DNA from: Cricetomys ansorgei
Lineage: Eukaryota; Chordata; Mammalia; Rodentia; Nesomyidae
Direction of reading: 5' to 3'
Assembly (NCBI GenBank): GCA_026225945.1
Contig: JAMJFZ010001133.1
Span: forward strand, 9,444,501-9,508,500
Length of the DNA: 64,000 nucleotides
Shown in pieces: positions 1 through 11,088 of this stretch; positions within the stretch are counted from its first letter, which is position 1, and each line of letters begins with the position of its first letter. The position numbers and the translations under genes are program-made. The notes under the pieces are model-generated. The model was given only the letters and a program-made list of their open reading frames with translations, ran no database searches and had not been told where the DNA came from.

Positions 1-605
1 TGCCACAGGACTGTCCTCAGAGGGGAAGAGTAAAATTCATTCTCGGGAAATTCACAAATTTTAAGAAAAGTAATTTTCTGCTGTATGAAGTATGACATAA
101 TTTCTTTCCCCCTATCTCCTTAATAGACCTTTAAGATAAATCTGAACTACTTTCCAAGGCCTCATGGAACGGAGTTGAGAATAAAGGCCTGCTTTTATTG
201 GGATTTTATGTGTGAATGAATGGTCTGTAAATCCATACTTTAAAACCTCAGTTAGATCCTTACCACCTGTTGCTTGAAAAATACATCCCTGGCCCTCCTC
301 TCTATCAGGAAGAATGGATTGTTCGGGTTTCCTTTTTATCATGTTCCTAACCCTCCGGGGTCCTCGCCAAGGTCCTCGCTCACTAACTCACTAAAATCAT
401 AACCCAAATCACTCACACCCCTCCCTCCTCTCTTCCACTCTCTCCCATGTCATCATCTGCCGGTGTCCTTCTGTTAAACTGAAGGAAACCATGGCCCTGC
501 CCCTTCGCCTGCTAAGCCTACTGACCTCCCTGGCTTACTAAGGGGAATATATCATCAACCTGTCATCGCTAATACCATTATTGTTAATATATGTTTTTCT
601 ATAGC
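1..605. other. Single-copy DNA, nothing recognised
   Basis: I see no gene or known repeat here. There is a CT-rich patch around 415-470. A 16-codon frame with a good start context at 491-541 reads like a signal peptide but ends in a stop with no splice donor, so it is not called as coding. Confidence 0.5.
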
Positions 606-955
606 TTGTGTGATAAAGGTCCCCTAGAGGCTCATGTGTTCAATTCTTGGGCCGCAATGTGGTCCTAGGGGATGGTGGCGAAGCTATAAAGGATAAAGCC
701 TGTTGGGAGGAAGTTAGGTCATTGGAGCATGCCCTCAGATTGTGAGGATGAACCTGTCTTCTGTCTCTTTTTGCCTTTGGCATCCATGAGATGAGCAGCT
801 TGTCTTAAGCTATTGGTCTTGCCACACATACTACCTCATTACAGGTCTGAAGTGGCAGGATGAACTGAACATTTGCTGAAGCAATGAGCCAAAAAAGCCA
901 TTTCCTCCTTACGAGCTACCTTGGGTGTTTCCTCACAGCGATGGAAAGCTGACCA
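606..955 (+). mobile_element. MaLR-type solo LTR (MST/MLT1-like)
   Basis: The order of blocks matches the MaLR LTR pattern: CATGTGTT near the start, then GGGAGGAAGTTAGGTCATTGG followed by a GCCCTC block, a CCATGAGATGAGCAGC block, the late GAGCCA..CCTCCTT block and a terminal TCACAGCGATGGAAAGCTGA. No internal retroviral sequence follows, so it is a solo LTR. It is well diverged and the subfamily is not assigned. Confidence 0.75.
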
Positions 956-1424
956 CACACCCTTTTATCTCAGCTATAGCTTCTTCTCTCCCATGTTCTC
1001 ATGTCTCTGCCTCTTGGGTCTACTTCTGGAAACACCATATACAAAGATTCACATTCTTGTTACAGTTTTACAGAGCAAATCTCTGATATGTAGGTCCACA
1101 CTCCAAGCACTTTTTCCTCAATTTCTAGTCCTGAAGATGCAGGCGATGTCTCTGAGAACATTAATATGTGTTGTATTTGATAGTATCTCATTCTTAGTAA
1201 GGATTTTTTTAATGGTAACAATTTTTTACTCTTTTCCAATTACTCACCAAATGCCACGGATCCTACTTCTGAAGTGATGTTCAAACTCTACCTTTCCCTA
1301 AGGCGATCCATGCTCCAGCCCATCTTCAATGCTTCTCTGGATAGTAACAGATTCAACGCTGGATCCTTGTTGAACTTCTTGGCTCTATTTCAGAACTATT
1401 CAATTCTCTTTTCTTGGAGCTATC
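956..1424. other. AT-rich DNA, nothing recognised
   Basis: A 118-codon open frame crosses this stretch (921-1277) but starts inside the preceding LTR, has no recognisable domain and is of a length expected by chance. Confidence 0.45.
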
Positions 1425-1565
1425 ACTTCTAAAACTCTAATTGGATCATATCATTGTCAAGCTCAAAACCCTTCAGAGACGTATCACCTACCAACTAAAA
1501 TAAAATCTCCTACCTGGTATGGAAAAGCCTCAAGGATATGGGAAATGTCCTTTCCCCACCTTTTC
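1425..1565. repeat. Possible L2-like ancient repeat
   Basis: The order TGGATCATATCATTGTCAAG, then CAAAACCCTTCAGAG, then AAAATCTCCTACC and AAAAGCC resembles a common ancient mammalian repeat, but divergence is high. This is a weak call by eye. Confidence 0.25.
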
Positions 1566-1576
1566 ATCTCCACCCA

Positions 1577-1577
<1 letters not shown>

Positions 1578-1625
<48 letters not shown>

Positions 1626-1626
1626 T
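1578..1626 (+). repeat. (CA)n microsatellite
   Basis: An uninterrupted CA/AC run of about 43 bp, then ACATACAT. On the minus strand it makes an artificial Cys-Val frame. Confidence 0.98.
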
Positions 1627-1859
1627 AATCCTTCTGTACCTGAACAGGAGCTCCTGTAGATGAGCATATATTAATTGTACAACATGATGAGTTTCAATTG
1701 CAATGTGTTCAAACATATAATGAATCACCATCTTACACACATACATTATTTTTTCTCACGCCTTCTGTCTCCTTAGATTGGTCTCCTTTCTATTCTAAAA
1801 TGACCTCTCTTCTACTTTAATGTCTTTCTTTTTCACTCTGGAATCTTTAAATTCAAGGA

Positions 1860-2420
1860 AATGGGTGCATTGGTCTTTTTTAAGTCTGAACTACTTTGTT
1901 TTAACATGATGGTCTCTGGTTACATGCATGTTCATGCAAATGACATAAGTGCATTTTCTTTATGGCTGAATGATGCCCCATTGTATTTGCTTACCACATT
2001 TTCTTTATTAATTTATCATTGATGGGCTCCTAAGCTGGTTCCATACCTTGGCCATTGTGAATAAGGAAACAATAAACATAGATATGAAAGTATCTGTGTG
2101 CTTTGCCAACCTAGGTCCCATGGGTATATGTGGAGGAGTGGCTAAATGGATTACATGGTACTTCTATTTGTGGTTAAAAAAAAAAAAAAAAAAAAAACTC
2201 CACACCAATATCCATAGCATTGAGGCTAATTCACATTCCCACTGACAAGGTTCTTCGTTCCTACATATGTGCCAGCTTTCACTTGTTTTCCTGGAGGCCA
2301 TTTTGACTAGTGAGGGATGGACTCTTGGTATAATTTTTATTTGTATTTCCTGCATGGCTAAGGCGGCTGAATACTTTTCCATGTTTATTGGCCACTTGCA
2401 CCTGACCTTCCCTTTGAGCA
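1860..2420 (-). mobile_element. L1 LINE fragment, end of ORF2, antisense
   Basis: Read on the plus strand, this follows the antisense of the L1 ORF2 3' end. It has ATGGCTGAATGATGCCCCATTG, CCACATTTTCTTTAT, GATGGGCTCC, GGCCATTGTGAATAA, then GTCCCATGGGTATATG, TCCCACTGACAAGG, CATTTTGACTAG, and TTGTATTTCCTGCATGGCTAAGG. The minus-strand frame at 2164-2421 still shows a degenerate ORF2 C-terminal segment. An A22 run replaces some of the expected sequence in the middle. The copy is truncated and defective. Confidence 0.75.
2176..2197 (+). repeat. A22 homopolymer inside L1
   Basis: Twenty-two consecutive A residues lie inside antisense L1 sequence and not at an L1 3' end, where an A tail would be expected. 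Confidence 0.97.
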
Positions 2421-2768
2421 AGAGTTTAGTCCCCCTGGCCTCTGCTGGTTCTTTCTAGACCTAGAGATGGAATTACTTCTCATCTATGACTCAATCTTAA
2501 TCCTACTCATGTGAACCACAGTGCCTTGTGAAACTCCACTCAGGACACTCATGGCGTCAGATATTCCTTTTTACTCCAATACTGCCATCTGCCTCTAACA
2601 CTGACGTCATAATCTTGTGCACATGCAACTGTACCTTCCTCCAGATCATGAGCATTTTGAAGATATGGACTATTTCTACTCATGTTTGGCTTTTTTCCAA
2701 ATGTAAAATATGCATCTTATTTTATTAGGTAAATACTTGTTCTCGGGAGTAAATATAATAGACTTGCC

Positions 2769-3268
2769 CATTAGTTGGCTAATATTTTCAACTTGACAAG
2801 ACCTAGCATTTGACATGGTCTCTCCTTGTTTTTCATTATGCTACAGTGTTTTTCAGTTTTCTGGATAACAATAAAACTGATCGGCAAATTGCAATGCATG
2901 GCATCTGACAATGCCCATGAGGATGATGGTCTTCTTTGAGATGAAAACCTCTGGGCATGTCTGTGAGGGAGTTTCTAGGTCAGGTTAGTCGGGATGGAAA
3001 GACATCCTAACTATGGGACGCACCATCCATGGGAGAGGATTCTGGACTGAAAAAAAAAACGAGAAAGCAGGCTGAGAAGAAGAGTCCATTCTTCTGTCTG
3101 CATCCAGGCTGTGGATGTAATGTGACCAGCCGCCTCAAGTTCCTGCTGCCATGACCCTTTCACCATCACGGACTGTGCCCTCAAACTGTGAGCCAACGAT
3201 AAATCCTCCCTTTGCTAAGTTGGCTTTATCAAGGGTTTTGTCACAGCAATGAAAATGTAACTAACAAA
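2769..3268 (+). mobile_element. Rodent MaLR-type LTR, interrupted
   Basis: It starts with TTTTCAACTTGACAAGACCTAG and resumes with GGGCATGTCTGTGAGGGA, then GTAATGTGACCAGC, CTGTGAGCCAACGATAAATCC and TTTGTCACAGCAATGAAAATGTAACTAA. These are the ordered blocks of a rodent-type MaLR LTR. About 130 bp at 2810-2940 do not fit the LTR and may be an insertion or decayed sequence. A near relative lies at 14731-15119 and another at 61381-61702. Confidence 0.75.
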
Positions 3269-3454
3269 ATTTGTATCAACATAGCAGTGAACAGTGATAC
3301 ACTCTATGTTGACAGCTTCCATTGAATACAGAATGACTTCAGTTAAAATGCTTAGTCATGTTTTGAGTTTTGCCTTGAACATGAAGACAAATGGAACAAA
3401 AAAGCATTTAATTCATAAAAATCTCTTTGGAACCACCTGATTAATATTAATCAT

Positions 3455-3655
3455 AGTAACAGCTATTGATTGGCTATCTACAATGTTCAGACACTGATTT
3501 ACAGTTTTGCATCCATTACATCATTTACTCTTCTAAAGAAATCCATGCAGAAAACACTAGCTTATGCCTATTTCGCATAAAGAGAAACTGAGTCTCTCAG
3601 AAGTGGTTGGCCCGGGGCCATAGAGCAAAGTGGAACTGCCAGTCATCAAAAAGAA
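3455..3655 (+). repeat. MIR SINE remnant
   Basis: The MIR core order is present: a CATTTACTCTTCTAAAG block, then AAAGAGAAACTGAGTCTCTCAGA, then GTGGTTGGCCCGGGGCCATAGAGC, matching the GAGGAAACTGAGGC / CTTGCCCAAGGTCAC motif pair. Confidence 0.7.
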
Positions 3656-4975
3656 ATTTGTGTCCTGTCAGAGATGCTATATCCTGCCAAGTCTCTCTCA
3701 CCACAGCCTTCCTAACTGCCTGGTGTGGAGAACTACAAAGACCAAGCAACAGCTTCATAAGACTAAATAGGTTGTGTCAGAATGTACCAAGAGAATGTTG
3801 CATATTAAACTATAAATATACAGAAAAGCAGAGGAGGAATTACAAAACAGGAGTTACATAGCCAGGACTTTAGTAGTACAAAAGAATCTTTGTAACTGGC
3901 AAATCCATGGTTTGGGATATTTGGCGTGCTAAAACCTAGCCCAAACTATCAGGTATCATTTGCCTTAGTCCCTGCTCCCAACCCCTGAATCCCTTACTGG
4001 GATACACCTAAAAGGTTGTCCTAAAAATGACACTAGGAGTCATGTTCATTTTCATAGTTTCATCTTTATATAAATATATATATATATTTGGGGACAGATC
4101 AATCTCTTAAAATAATGACCATGTTTCTATTTTTGTTTTCACCTTTGTTTGAAAGTGTTTCTGCCCCCAACAGAAGGCATTTCTTCAGAATAACTCTTGA
4201 GATCACAAACAGAGAAAAAGAAATGTCTGGGGAGGAGTATCCATTCATACAGACATCTGCCTTATATTAATGGAGCACAAATTCCCACTCCTAGCTGGAC
4301 TGGTTCATGGTGTGAAAACTAAAGCATTCACTTTTGTTTCTCATAGCATAAAAGCTGTTTCTCCAAATCGATGGCAATTAATTTCTCCCTCTCCTTTAAG
4401 TTTCTTCTTCGAACCTTTACCTCCTTCCTCCAAAATGTCTCTACCATAGCTCAGTGCACAGGGAGGCAGAGTCCAAAAAAGAAAAAAATACCTCTGAACA
4501 TTCAGCCAGATGCCAAATATGTTTACCCCCAAGAGAACAACCAAATTTCTCCATCTCCATTTTCTCCTTTATGGTCTTATGTGTCTCATTAGATCACAAG
4601 TCCTTAGGGAGAATTCAGGATTTTAGTATCTTTTCAGCAAGTCACATATTGCAAAGGCCGAAAAGATGCTTATCTTTAGAAAAATGCAGTGACGTAAAGC
4701 TACAATCATCACTGAGGAGAATTGACCTATTTCTTTTTTAAATTATCTGCAGTTTTCATGTCAAAAAGAGATAAAAGTGTTTTATTCAAAATATTAACCT
4801 CTAGAAAACCTCCTAGGAATGAGCCTTGGCTGAGAATTGGAAATGGAATTCGACCTAATTCTTTTCCCTAACGGAGACTATGCAATTGATCCAGCTGCTT
4901 TGCCTCTCTTTATCTGTTCCCTCATTCATGAGACACATATCCTAGCCCCTTTATGTCTCTCCCATGTGGATTTCT
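3656..4975. other. AT-rich single-copy DNA
   Basis: No repeat or gene recognised. A short TA run lies at about 4070-4088. Two overlapping frames at 4371-4741 are unsupported by any domain or splice context. Confidence 0.45.
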
Positions 4976-5065
4976 GGGGCTGGAGAGATGGCTCCTTGAT
5001 TAAAAACACTTGTTACTCTTACAATTGGGTTCCCAGCACCAGGTCAGGTGGCTACCATGAAGACA
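4976..5065 (+). repeat. B2/B3-type SINE, 5' part
   Basis: The tRNA-derived head GGGGCTGGAGAGATGGCTC is almost perfect. It is followed by a diverged AAACACTTGTTACTCTTAC block and GGGTTCCCAGCACC, the B box and its surroundings. The body decays soon afterwards, so the copy is 3'-truncated or diverged beyond recognition. Confidence 0.65.
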
Positions 5066-6477
5066 ACTAAGAGAGAAACCCCACCTACAGCTAGCTCATC
5101 GAGGCTGTAGAAGCAGGTAGGGACACACCAGGGAACAGCTAAGAACTATGTAAGTAAAGACTCAGTAGGCAAAGATTGTCATAGACTACTAACAAACCAC
5201 TAATGCATATTATTTTGATTTTATTTTTAATTTTACTTTTCAAAGAAATCATTGTACACTAATAGAAGGTGGATCTAGCCTTCACTTTTGTCTTCGTCTA
5301 CTAGATCATATTAAATTCAACAAGCAGGGAACACAGTGAAAATCATCACAAAATGGCCCTGCCACTCAGAATTGTTTTAGGCAAAGTCAACCCAGTCAGG
5401 GCAGAGATGCATGTCCACGACAGCATTGGCCTAATCAGTCATTTCTCAGGAAGAGGGGAAGGGGTGGGTCATGGGGATTCTTGGTATATCTGGGAGCACA
5501 GAGTTGCCATGGGTGGCAATGGGACCAGCTACCTGGCCTGACTCTTTGTGAGCAAGAGCGGCAAGGAACTCACCTACTGTCATCTTTCCCTTTCTTTTCC
5601 CTGATTTGCTGTTTCTCAACTTCAGTCTGATAGTCACCTATCTTCTATAAACCTTTCATGTCTCACACACACAAATCAGAATGAGCCCCAGTCACTCTCA
5701 TCCCCGCAGAATGGTTCCTGAATGTCCGCTTCCTGGTGGCCACCCTAAGGAGAACTACCCACCTTTCTCCAGTGCTCATCTCTGGAATGTCATCGAACTT
5801 TCCCTGGCCTCACCCATCTCTGAGGACTGATAGGCAGTTCATGGTTGCCAAGAAAGGGAAAGACATTTTTTTTTTCCCAATGGTGCAGCCTGCGCATCTA
5901 GGAGACCCTGACCCATCCTCCCATAAGGAACCTTAGGTAAGTCATTGGTTCACAAAGCTAGAGTCTAGTGGAGTCATTTCTTTGTCAAATCTTTGATGCC
6001 CTCTCTGGAATGAGTAAAAATTTGTTCTTCCTAGCAACACTTCACACAACAGAACTAAAAAAGTCACACAGCCAAACACGAGCCTCTCTGCTCCCAGTTC
6101 CTCTTAAGCTTTAGTAGCTACAGTTTGAGTCTGAACACACTGGCATGTGTGTGATCACAGCCTTGCACAGCCAGCACCGGAGGCAGCAGCAGATGCCTAG
6201 AAAATCTACACCTTTCACAGGCTCTCCTTATGAAATGTGCTAATCACAGACAGGGCCAGAACCCTTCAGACTGCGTCTCAAAGAAGCCCACACTCCCAAA
6301 CGGGCATCGGCATATGCCATATGCCGCGAGTTACAATTTGCCTATCAGTTTTATTGCTGTCCAGAGGACTGAAAAACACTGTAACATAATGGAAAACAGT
6401 GGAGAGACCATGTCAAATGCTTGTTGGCCCTGTCACTCCAACTTTCTGGGGTAAGCTACCTCTGTGTCTTATAACTA
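5066..6477. other. Single-copy DNA, nothing recognised
   Basis: Mixed composition with no recognised repeat. Several frames of 60-74 codons lack any recognisable motif. A T10 run lies near 5868. Confidence 0.45.
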
Positions 6478-6600
6478 TTTTGTTTTTTCTCTTGAGATAG
6501 ACTCTCAGTGTGCACCAGGCTGACTTCGGACTTGCAAGCCTCCTGGACAGCCTCCCCTGGGCCGAGATGACAGCTGGGCAGCAGCACTCCTGGCTTTTCC
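6478..6600 (-). repeat. Diverged B1 (7SL-derived) SINE, antisense
   Basis: Plus-strand order TTTTGTTTTTTCTC-TTGAGATAGACTCTCAG, then CACCAGGCTGACTTCGGACTTGCA and GCCTCCTGGACAGCCTCCCC parallels the antisense B1 body (GAGACAGGGTCTC, CCAGGCTGGCCTCGAACT). It is diverged and the call is moderate. Confidence 0.45.
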
Positions 6601-7969
6601 GACTGCCCAGGAAAAGGAACTCAGACATCTGTTGGCACTAACCTGAAATACAACCCAGTACTCCACACACATCTTGAACTAAACTCAACTGAACAGGTAT
6701 TTATTTGTTGGCCTACAAACGTAATAGCTTACTGATTTTCACCAGTTGAGACTACAGTGGAGAGTGGATCAGAACACAGACTTGCAGGTGAATATTTCTA
6801 CCACTATACTGTACTTGCCCTACCCATTTCAAAAAAAGGGATTTAAATTGAGCACTTCTTTTCTCTATCCATTATTATACCTCTCACTGCTACTCCTAAA
6901 TTCCTTTCTGCTCCAGCCTGTCTGGTCACTATTTAATGATGCTTATTTCAACAGCTTATGTTCAAGAAAAATATTAAATTCACAGTTCCTAAAAGGAGAA
7001 AAACATGGCACTGAGTATTGTCTTGGTTTGGGAAATAATTTTGTATGCATGTAGAGCTTACTATGGACTGGGGAATAATTCTACTTTATGACCCTCATAT
7101 TCACTTGTTAATTACTTTTTCGTTGTCTTCAATATATTTCTATTGCATCAATGGGAAACTATAGCGGTCCTCTAGTGACCAAAATTATCCGTATCAATTG
7201 TTGTGAATATTAATTAAAAGCTTTGTGTCTTTATGGAAAACCATTTACATCCTACTTCAAAGGCATTGCATTGCAGCACTATTAAAAAAAATATTACTTC
7301 AGCTAAAATTTTCAGAACATTCCAATCAATAAGATTATAGGTTCTTTTGTTGCTGTTCTTCAATTTCTGGAAAGACAAACATCTCTAAATGAACTCATTG
7401 ATCTATCACATTTTTGCCTGGAAAAGAACCTATTTCAAAAGAAAATAAACGTGTCATATCGGACTGAGGGAAAACAATATCACAGAAAGAAAGCCAGTTA
7501 GTTATTGAGGCTTTTTAACAAGAGTGAGCTGAAGTTGAGAAAATCAATCAGCCATGTTTGCTGCGTGCCCAGCTTCACAGCAGAGCACAGAGAGGAGAGG
7601 ATCACCAGCACAGGGATCAAAGAGTCCGGTGTCTGCACACATGTTCACCCGTGTAACATGTACACCTGTGTATGATTGTGTTTGGTAAAACACGAAGATG
7701 TGTGGAGGAGACAAGCTCCTGCCTCCATCCACACCGTTCTTTCTCATTTCCTTCCTTGTCCTTCAAGAGCAGAAATCAGCCACTCGGAGTCAAAGTGCTG
7801 CAGGCAGCTGGCACCTAGATACTGTGTAGACGCCCCCACCCCCCTTCTTAACTAATCTTTATTATGCTGCCTCCTAAGATCAATGTAATTATATCTAAAA
7901 CAGCAAAACGTGCCCAAGATTTATCAGAGCAAAATTTAAGTCATTTTGTGCTCCTTTTTAAGATGCATT
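6601..7969. other. AT-rich single-copy DNA
   Basis: No recognised repeat or gene. GCGGTCCTCTAGTGACC at 7164-7180 resembles a weak CTCF motif with one core mismatch. Confidence 0.4.
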
Positions 7970-8164
7970 TTGGTTTTTTATTCTTTGTGTGTGGAGGCTG
8001 GGTGTGTGCTCGTGAGTGCTGGTGCCCACAGAGAACATCAGGTCCCCAGGAGCTGGAGCTACTGGAGGCTGTGAGCAACCTTCCCTTCTTGGGTGCTGGG
8101 AGCTGGACTCCCATCCTCTGCAAGAGCAGAGAGCACCCCTAACCACTGAGCTATCTCTCAAGCC
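7970..8164 (-). repeat. B3-type SINE, antisense
   Basis: Plus-strand blocks GTGCTGGTGCCCACAGAG, CCCCAGGAGCTGGAGCT, TGGGTGCTGGGAGCTGGACT and CCTCTGCAAGAGCAGAGAGC end in CACTGAGCTATCTCTCAAGCC, the reverse of the tRNA-like head. The copy runs almost full length in reverse order. Confidence 0.88.
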
Positions 8165-8550
8165 ACAAGGAGTTTTATTTTAAGTGTGTGGTGTCCTTTA
8201 TCTTTACTAGAAACAGGGTCCTTGTTTCAAACATAGTTAACAGCGTGGTTATTTTTACAACTAGGTATTGGAAGACTCTATTTTTTAAAAGTCAAGAGGA
8301 ATAAGTCAACAATGACCAGTGCCCGGCAGTGATTCTTCTGTGCAAACTACACATGCCTTGACTGTGTCACAGAGCCTGTCTCACCTTCTTCCACAGTGAC
8401 ATCATTCACCTGGGACTCTAATCTCGAAGTGACTGGTACTGATTTGAACCTTGTCCAAGTCTCATTTGAAGCCTCTGTTTCTTTCCTCAAAGGACTGAGC
8501 CATTGCAGAGATGAGATCTGCCTTTCCCTAAGCTCAGAACCTCAGATCTA
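8165..8550. other. Single-copy DNA, nothing recognised
   Basis: I see no repeat, splice signal or gene in this interval. Confidence 0.4.
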
Positions 8551-8937
8551 TGGATTGAGTATGAAATGCTCCCCAAAGGCTTGTGTTTCCAGGGCCTGGT
8601 GCTCAGGTGGGGCTATTTGGGGAGGCCGTGGAAGCTTAGGAGATACACAAGCTGGAGGAAGGGAGTTACCGGTGCTGGATCATTGGGGGTATCTTATCCC
8701 TGTTTCCTTGCTCTCCCATTCATCAACTCATTCTCTCTCTATCTCTCTCTCTTAACCTTGTTTATCAAACAAGTGAGGAACAGCCTCTGCACCACACTCT
8801 TGTCTCCATGGTTGAAGACTGTGAGACCAGACAACTGTGAACCACCTGATCCTCTGAACCTGTGAGCCAAATAGCTCTTTTTTCTCTCCCTCTAACTTAT
8901 CCTTTTGAGTACTTCAGTCATAGGTGCCAGGAGAACA
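8551..8937 (+). mobile_element. MaLR-type LTR (MST/MLT1-like)
   Basis: Ordered MaLR blocks are visible: ATGCTCCCCAAAGGCTTGTG, GGGGAGGCCGTGGAAGCTTAGG, GGATCATTGGGGG, a CTCTCT tract, and the late GAACCTGTGAGCCAAATAGC block, ending with TCAGTCATAGGTGCCAGGAG. It is diverged, and the CT tract has expanded. Confidence 0.65.
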
Positions 8938-9009
8938 AATGGATTCTATTCATCAGGTAGAAGGCTCTACTAAAAATCTGAGCAGTCAGAAGAAATCATA
9001 TCACAAGAC

Positions 9010-9026
9010 AAAAAAAAAAAAAAAAA
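9010..9026 (+). repeat. A17 homopolymer
   Basis: A pure A run. No SINE body is recognisable immediately upstream. Confidence 0.95.
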
Positions 9027-9149
9027 CTTCAAAAATTCATATTTTGCCTTTTGATTGTTAACACATTTCTTATCCAAAATACCAAATTTGCCTAGGTTAT
9101 GGAGAAATCAGAGCTTTTGTCAGTCAAGGCTGGATTGTAAGATTCACAC

Positions 9150-9300
9150 ACAGTTAAACCAGTATGAAAAACAGCTCTGTAGCTTAAGCTGTAAAATACA
9201 GACTTACATATAACTTGGCAATTTCACTTCCAAGAATATGCCCAAGGGAAATAAAAGCATATGTCCTACTATGGAAGAAAATGTTTTGACAGTTATTAAA
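9150..9300 (+). mobile_element. Ancient L1 ORF2 3' fragment
   Basis: CACTTCCAAGAATATGCCCA followed by AAGGGAAATAAAAGCATATG follows the L1 sense motif for the ORF2 end (CACTCCTGGGTATATACCCAAAGGAAATGAAA in the family). It probably belongs with the 3' fragment at 9686-10135, split by about 385 bp. Confidence 0.5.
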
Positions 9301-9685
9301 TAGTAAGGCAGACTTTTTTCAGGACCATTGTAGGTAGGTGTCAAGACTGCAATAGTCAAGAGAGGAGTGTCTGGGCTATCCACACAGCAATGACCCTGGG
9401 TGTGAACAGACAAGAGCAGAGTGGAGAGCAGACAAGCACTCGAGCAGATATCAAAGGGGGATTCTCACTACACAACTTAACAGAGTCCCGAGAAGAGGCA
9501 CAGCGAGGCCTTCCATAGCTAAATCCAGGAATGAGGACTCAGAGAGCATGCAGAGTGGAAACATGCTTGCTAAGCTGATTCAGCAGGAACTTCTCCCAAC
9601 CTCGGCTCCCCAGGCCTGGCAAGGCCAAGGCCATGGCCAAGGACTCAGTGAGGAGGGGTTGGGGAAGAATTTTATTAAATTTGGT
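9301..9685. other. Sequence between two L1 fragments
   Basis: No recognised repeat. It is either an insertion into the L1 or L1 sequence decayed past recognition. Confidence 0.35.
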
Positions 9686-10135
9686 CAATGAAAGAGTCAT
9701 TTCCAGTCCACATGAAATCTTATACATGCAGGTGGCAGCAGAATTCTCCATAACCACCAAGAAAGAGAGAGGAAATAAATGTTCATCTACTGGGGAACAA
9801 GCAGACAAAAAAAAATTTTATATGCTGGGATATGCTTCTACCACACAAAGGATGAAGTATTGATACATGTTGAGAAATAGACAAATCATCAAAATGCAAA
9901 GTTAAGCAAAAGAAGCCAGTCATGAACAACCACAGGGTGTGTGTTCTGTTTGAGATACGAAGACGAGGCAAGTCCTTGGAGACAGAAACTAAACTGGTGG
10001 CTGACAGGGGAAGGGGAGAAAGTAGGGACTGGGTGTAATGGCTACGTAGCTTCTTCGGAGACAAATAAAAAGGCTAGAGAATTGTATCGTGGAAATGATT
10101 GCCCAACAATATAAATATACTAGGGACATTAATCT
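9686..10135 (+). mobile_element. Ancient L1 (L1M-type) 3' region
   Basis: The late-L1 order is present: AACCACCAAGAAAGAGAG, AAATGTTCATCTACTGGGGAA, GGATGAAGTATTGATACATG, AAGTTAAGCAAAAGAAGCCAGTC, a run ending GTGTTCTGTTTGAGATA, GGAGACAGAAACTAAACTGG, GGGGAAGGGGAGA and GGAAATGATTGCCCAACAATATAAATATACTA (shown in part). It is a 3' L1M fragment with no intact frame. Confidence 0.7.
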
Positions 10136-10867
10136 GTGTGCTTTTGAAAAGGCAAATCCATGGTTTTCAAAATGACAAGATATTTTCACAAGTGAGGCTC
10201 CAGACATACACTAATTTTCTCAATCGTTATTTTTTTCCTCTTTTTCTCTCCCATGATGGTGGGATGGGGAGTGATTGCTCTCATTTAATTACACAGAGAA
10301 ACACATTTCATCTGGTTGCTGCTCTTCGTCATTCCCAGACAGGCCTCTCCCTCCTTTATTCACCAACAGTCTCTCTCACACACACAGACACACACACATA
10401 CACATATACACACCCCTTACAAACAAGTGCCTCTATCAGATGGAACTTTAAATTTTGTAAGTTTTTAACACAACAAAACTCCACATTAAATATATGCTAC
10501 ATTTACAAAGTATGTACCCCCCAACCAAATTATCTCAACTGTTTCTCAAAAAAAAAAAAAAAAAAAACCTTAAAAATTTGTATTTAATTTAAAAAAAAAA
10601 CCCTCAAATGGAAAAGATAAAAGAATAATCACACAATAGGGTGCACTAATAATTATAATAATAGATATCACCAAACAAGCATAGTGATCACTCAAAGAGG
10701 AAGGATTGCAATGTTCTATCTGTCTGATTACATCTCAATTGTTCAAGTCCTGCCTGAATCTATGTCCCTTTATTTTGAGGCCATAAAATAATATAATCAA
10801 GGAGAGAAAAATACATACCAGTCACATGAATCACGCTACATGGACATTCCATTTTCAAAGCTCAGCC
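10136..10867. repeat. AT-rich DNA with CA and poly-A simple repeats
   Basis: It contains an imperfect (CA)n at 10376-10413, A20 at 10548-10567 and an A10 near 10591. A 162-codon plus-strand frame (10099-10587) runs through these low-complexity runs and is not credible as a gene. Confidence 0.7.
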
Positions 10868-10992
10868 GAGAGCCAGCATGATGGCTCCGTGAGGAAAGGC
10901 ACTTGCCACCAAGCCAAATATGGCCTGAGTTTAATTCCTAGGACTCACATAGCAGAAGGGTAAAATCAACTGCCAAAAGTTGTTCTCTGATG

Positions 10993-11028
<36 letters not shown>

Positions 11029-11065
11029 TGCACACGCACACACGCAAAATAATAAATAAATAAAT
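10868..11065 (+). repeat. B3-type SINE with (CA)n tail
   Basis: The head is GCCAGCATGATGGCTCCGTG, then GGCACTTGCCACCAAGCC, GGCCTGAGTTTAATTCCTAG and AAGTTGTTCTCTGATGC. It runs into (CA)n at 10996-11046 and an AATA-rich tail at 11048-11064. This is a complete but diverged copy. Confidence 0.78.
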
Positions 11066-11088
11066 GTAATTTTATATTTTAAAATTAG

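Noticed and set aside
491..541. 16-codon frame with good start context resembling a signal peptide
   Set aside because: It ends in TAA with no splice donor before it and no downstream exon visible.
10099..10587. 162-codon plus-strand frame
   Set aside because: It runs through CA and poly-A simple repeats into a Lys stretch. No domain.
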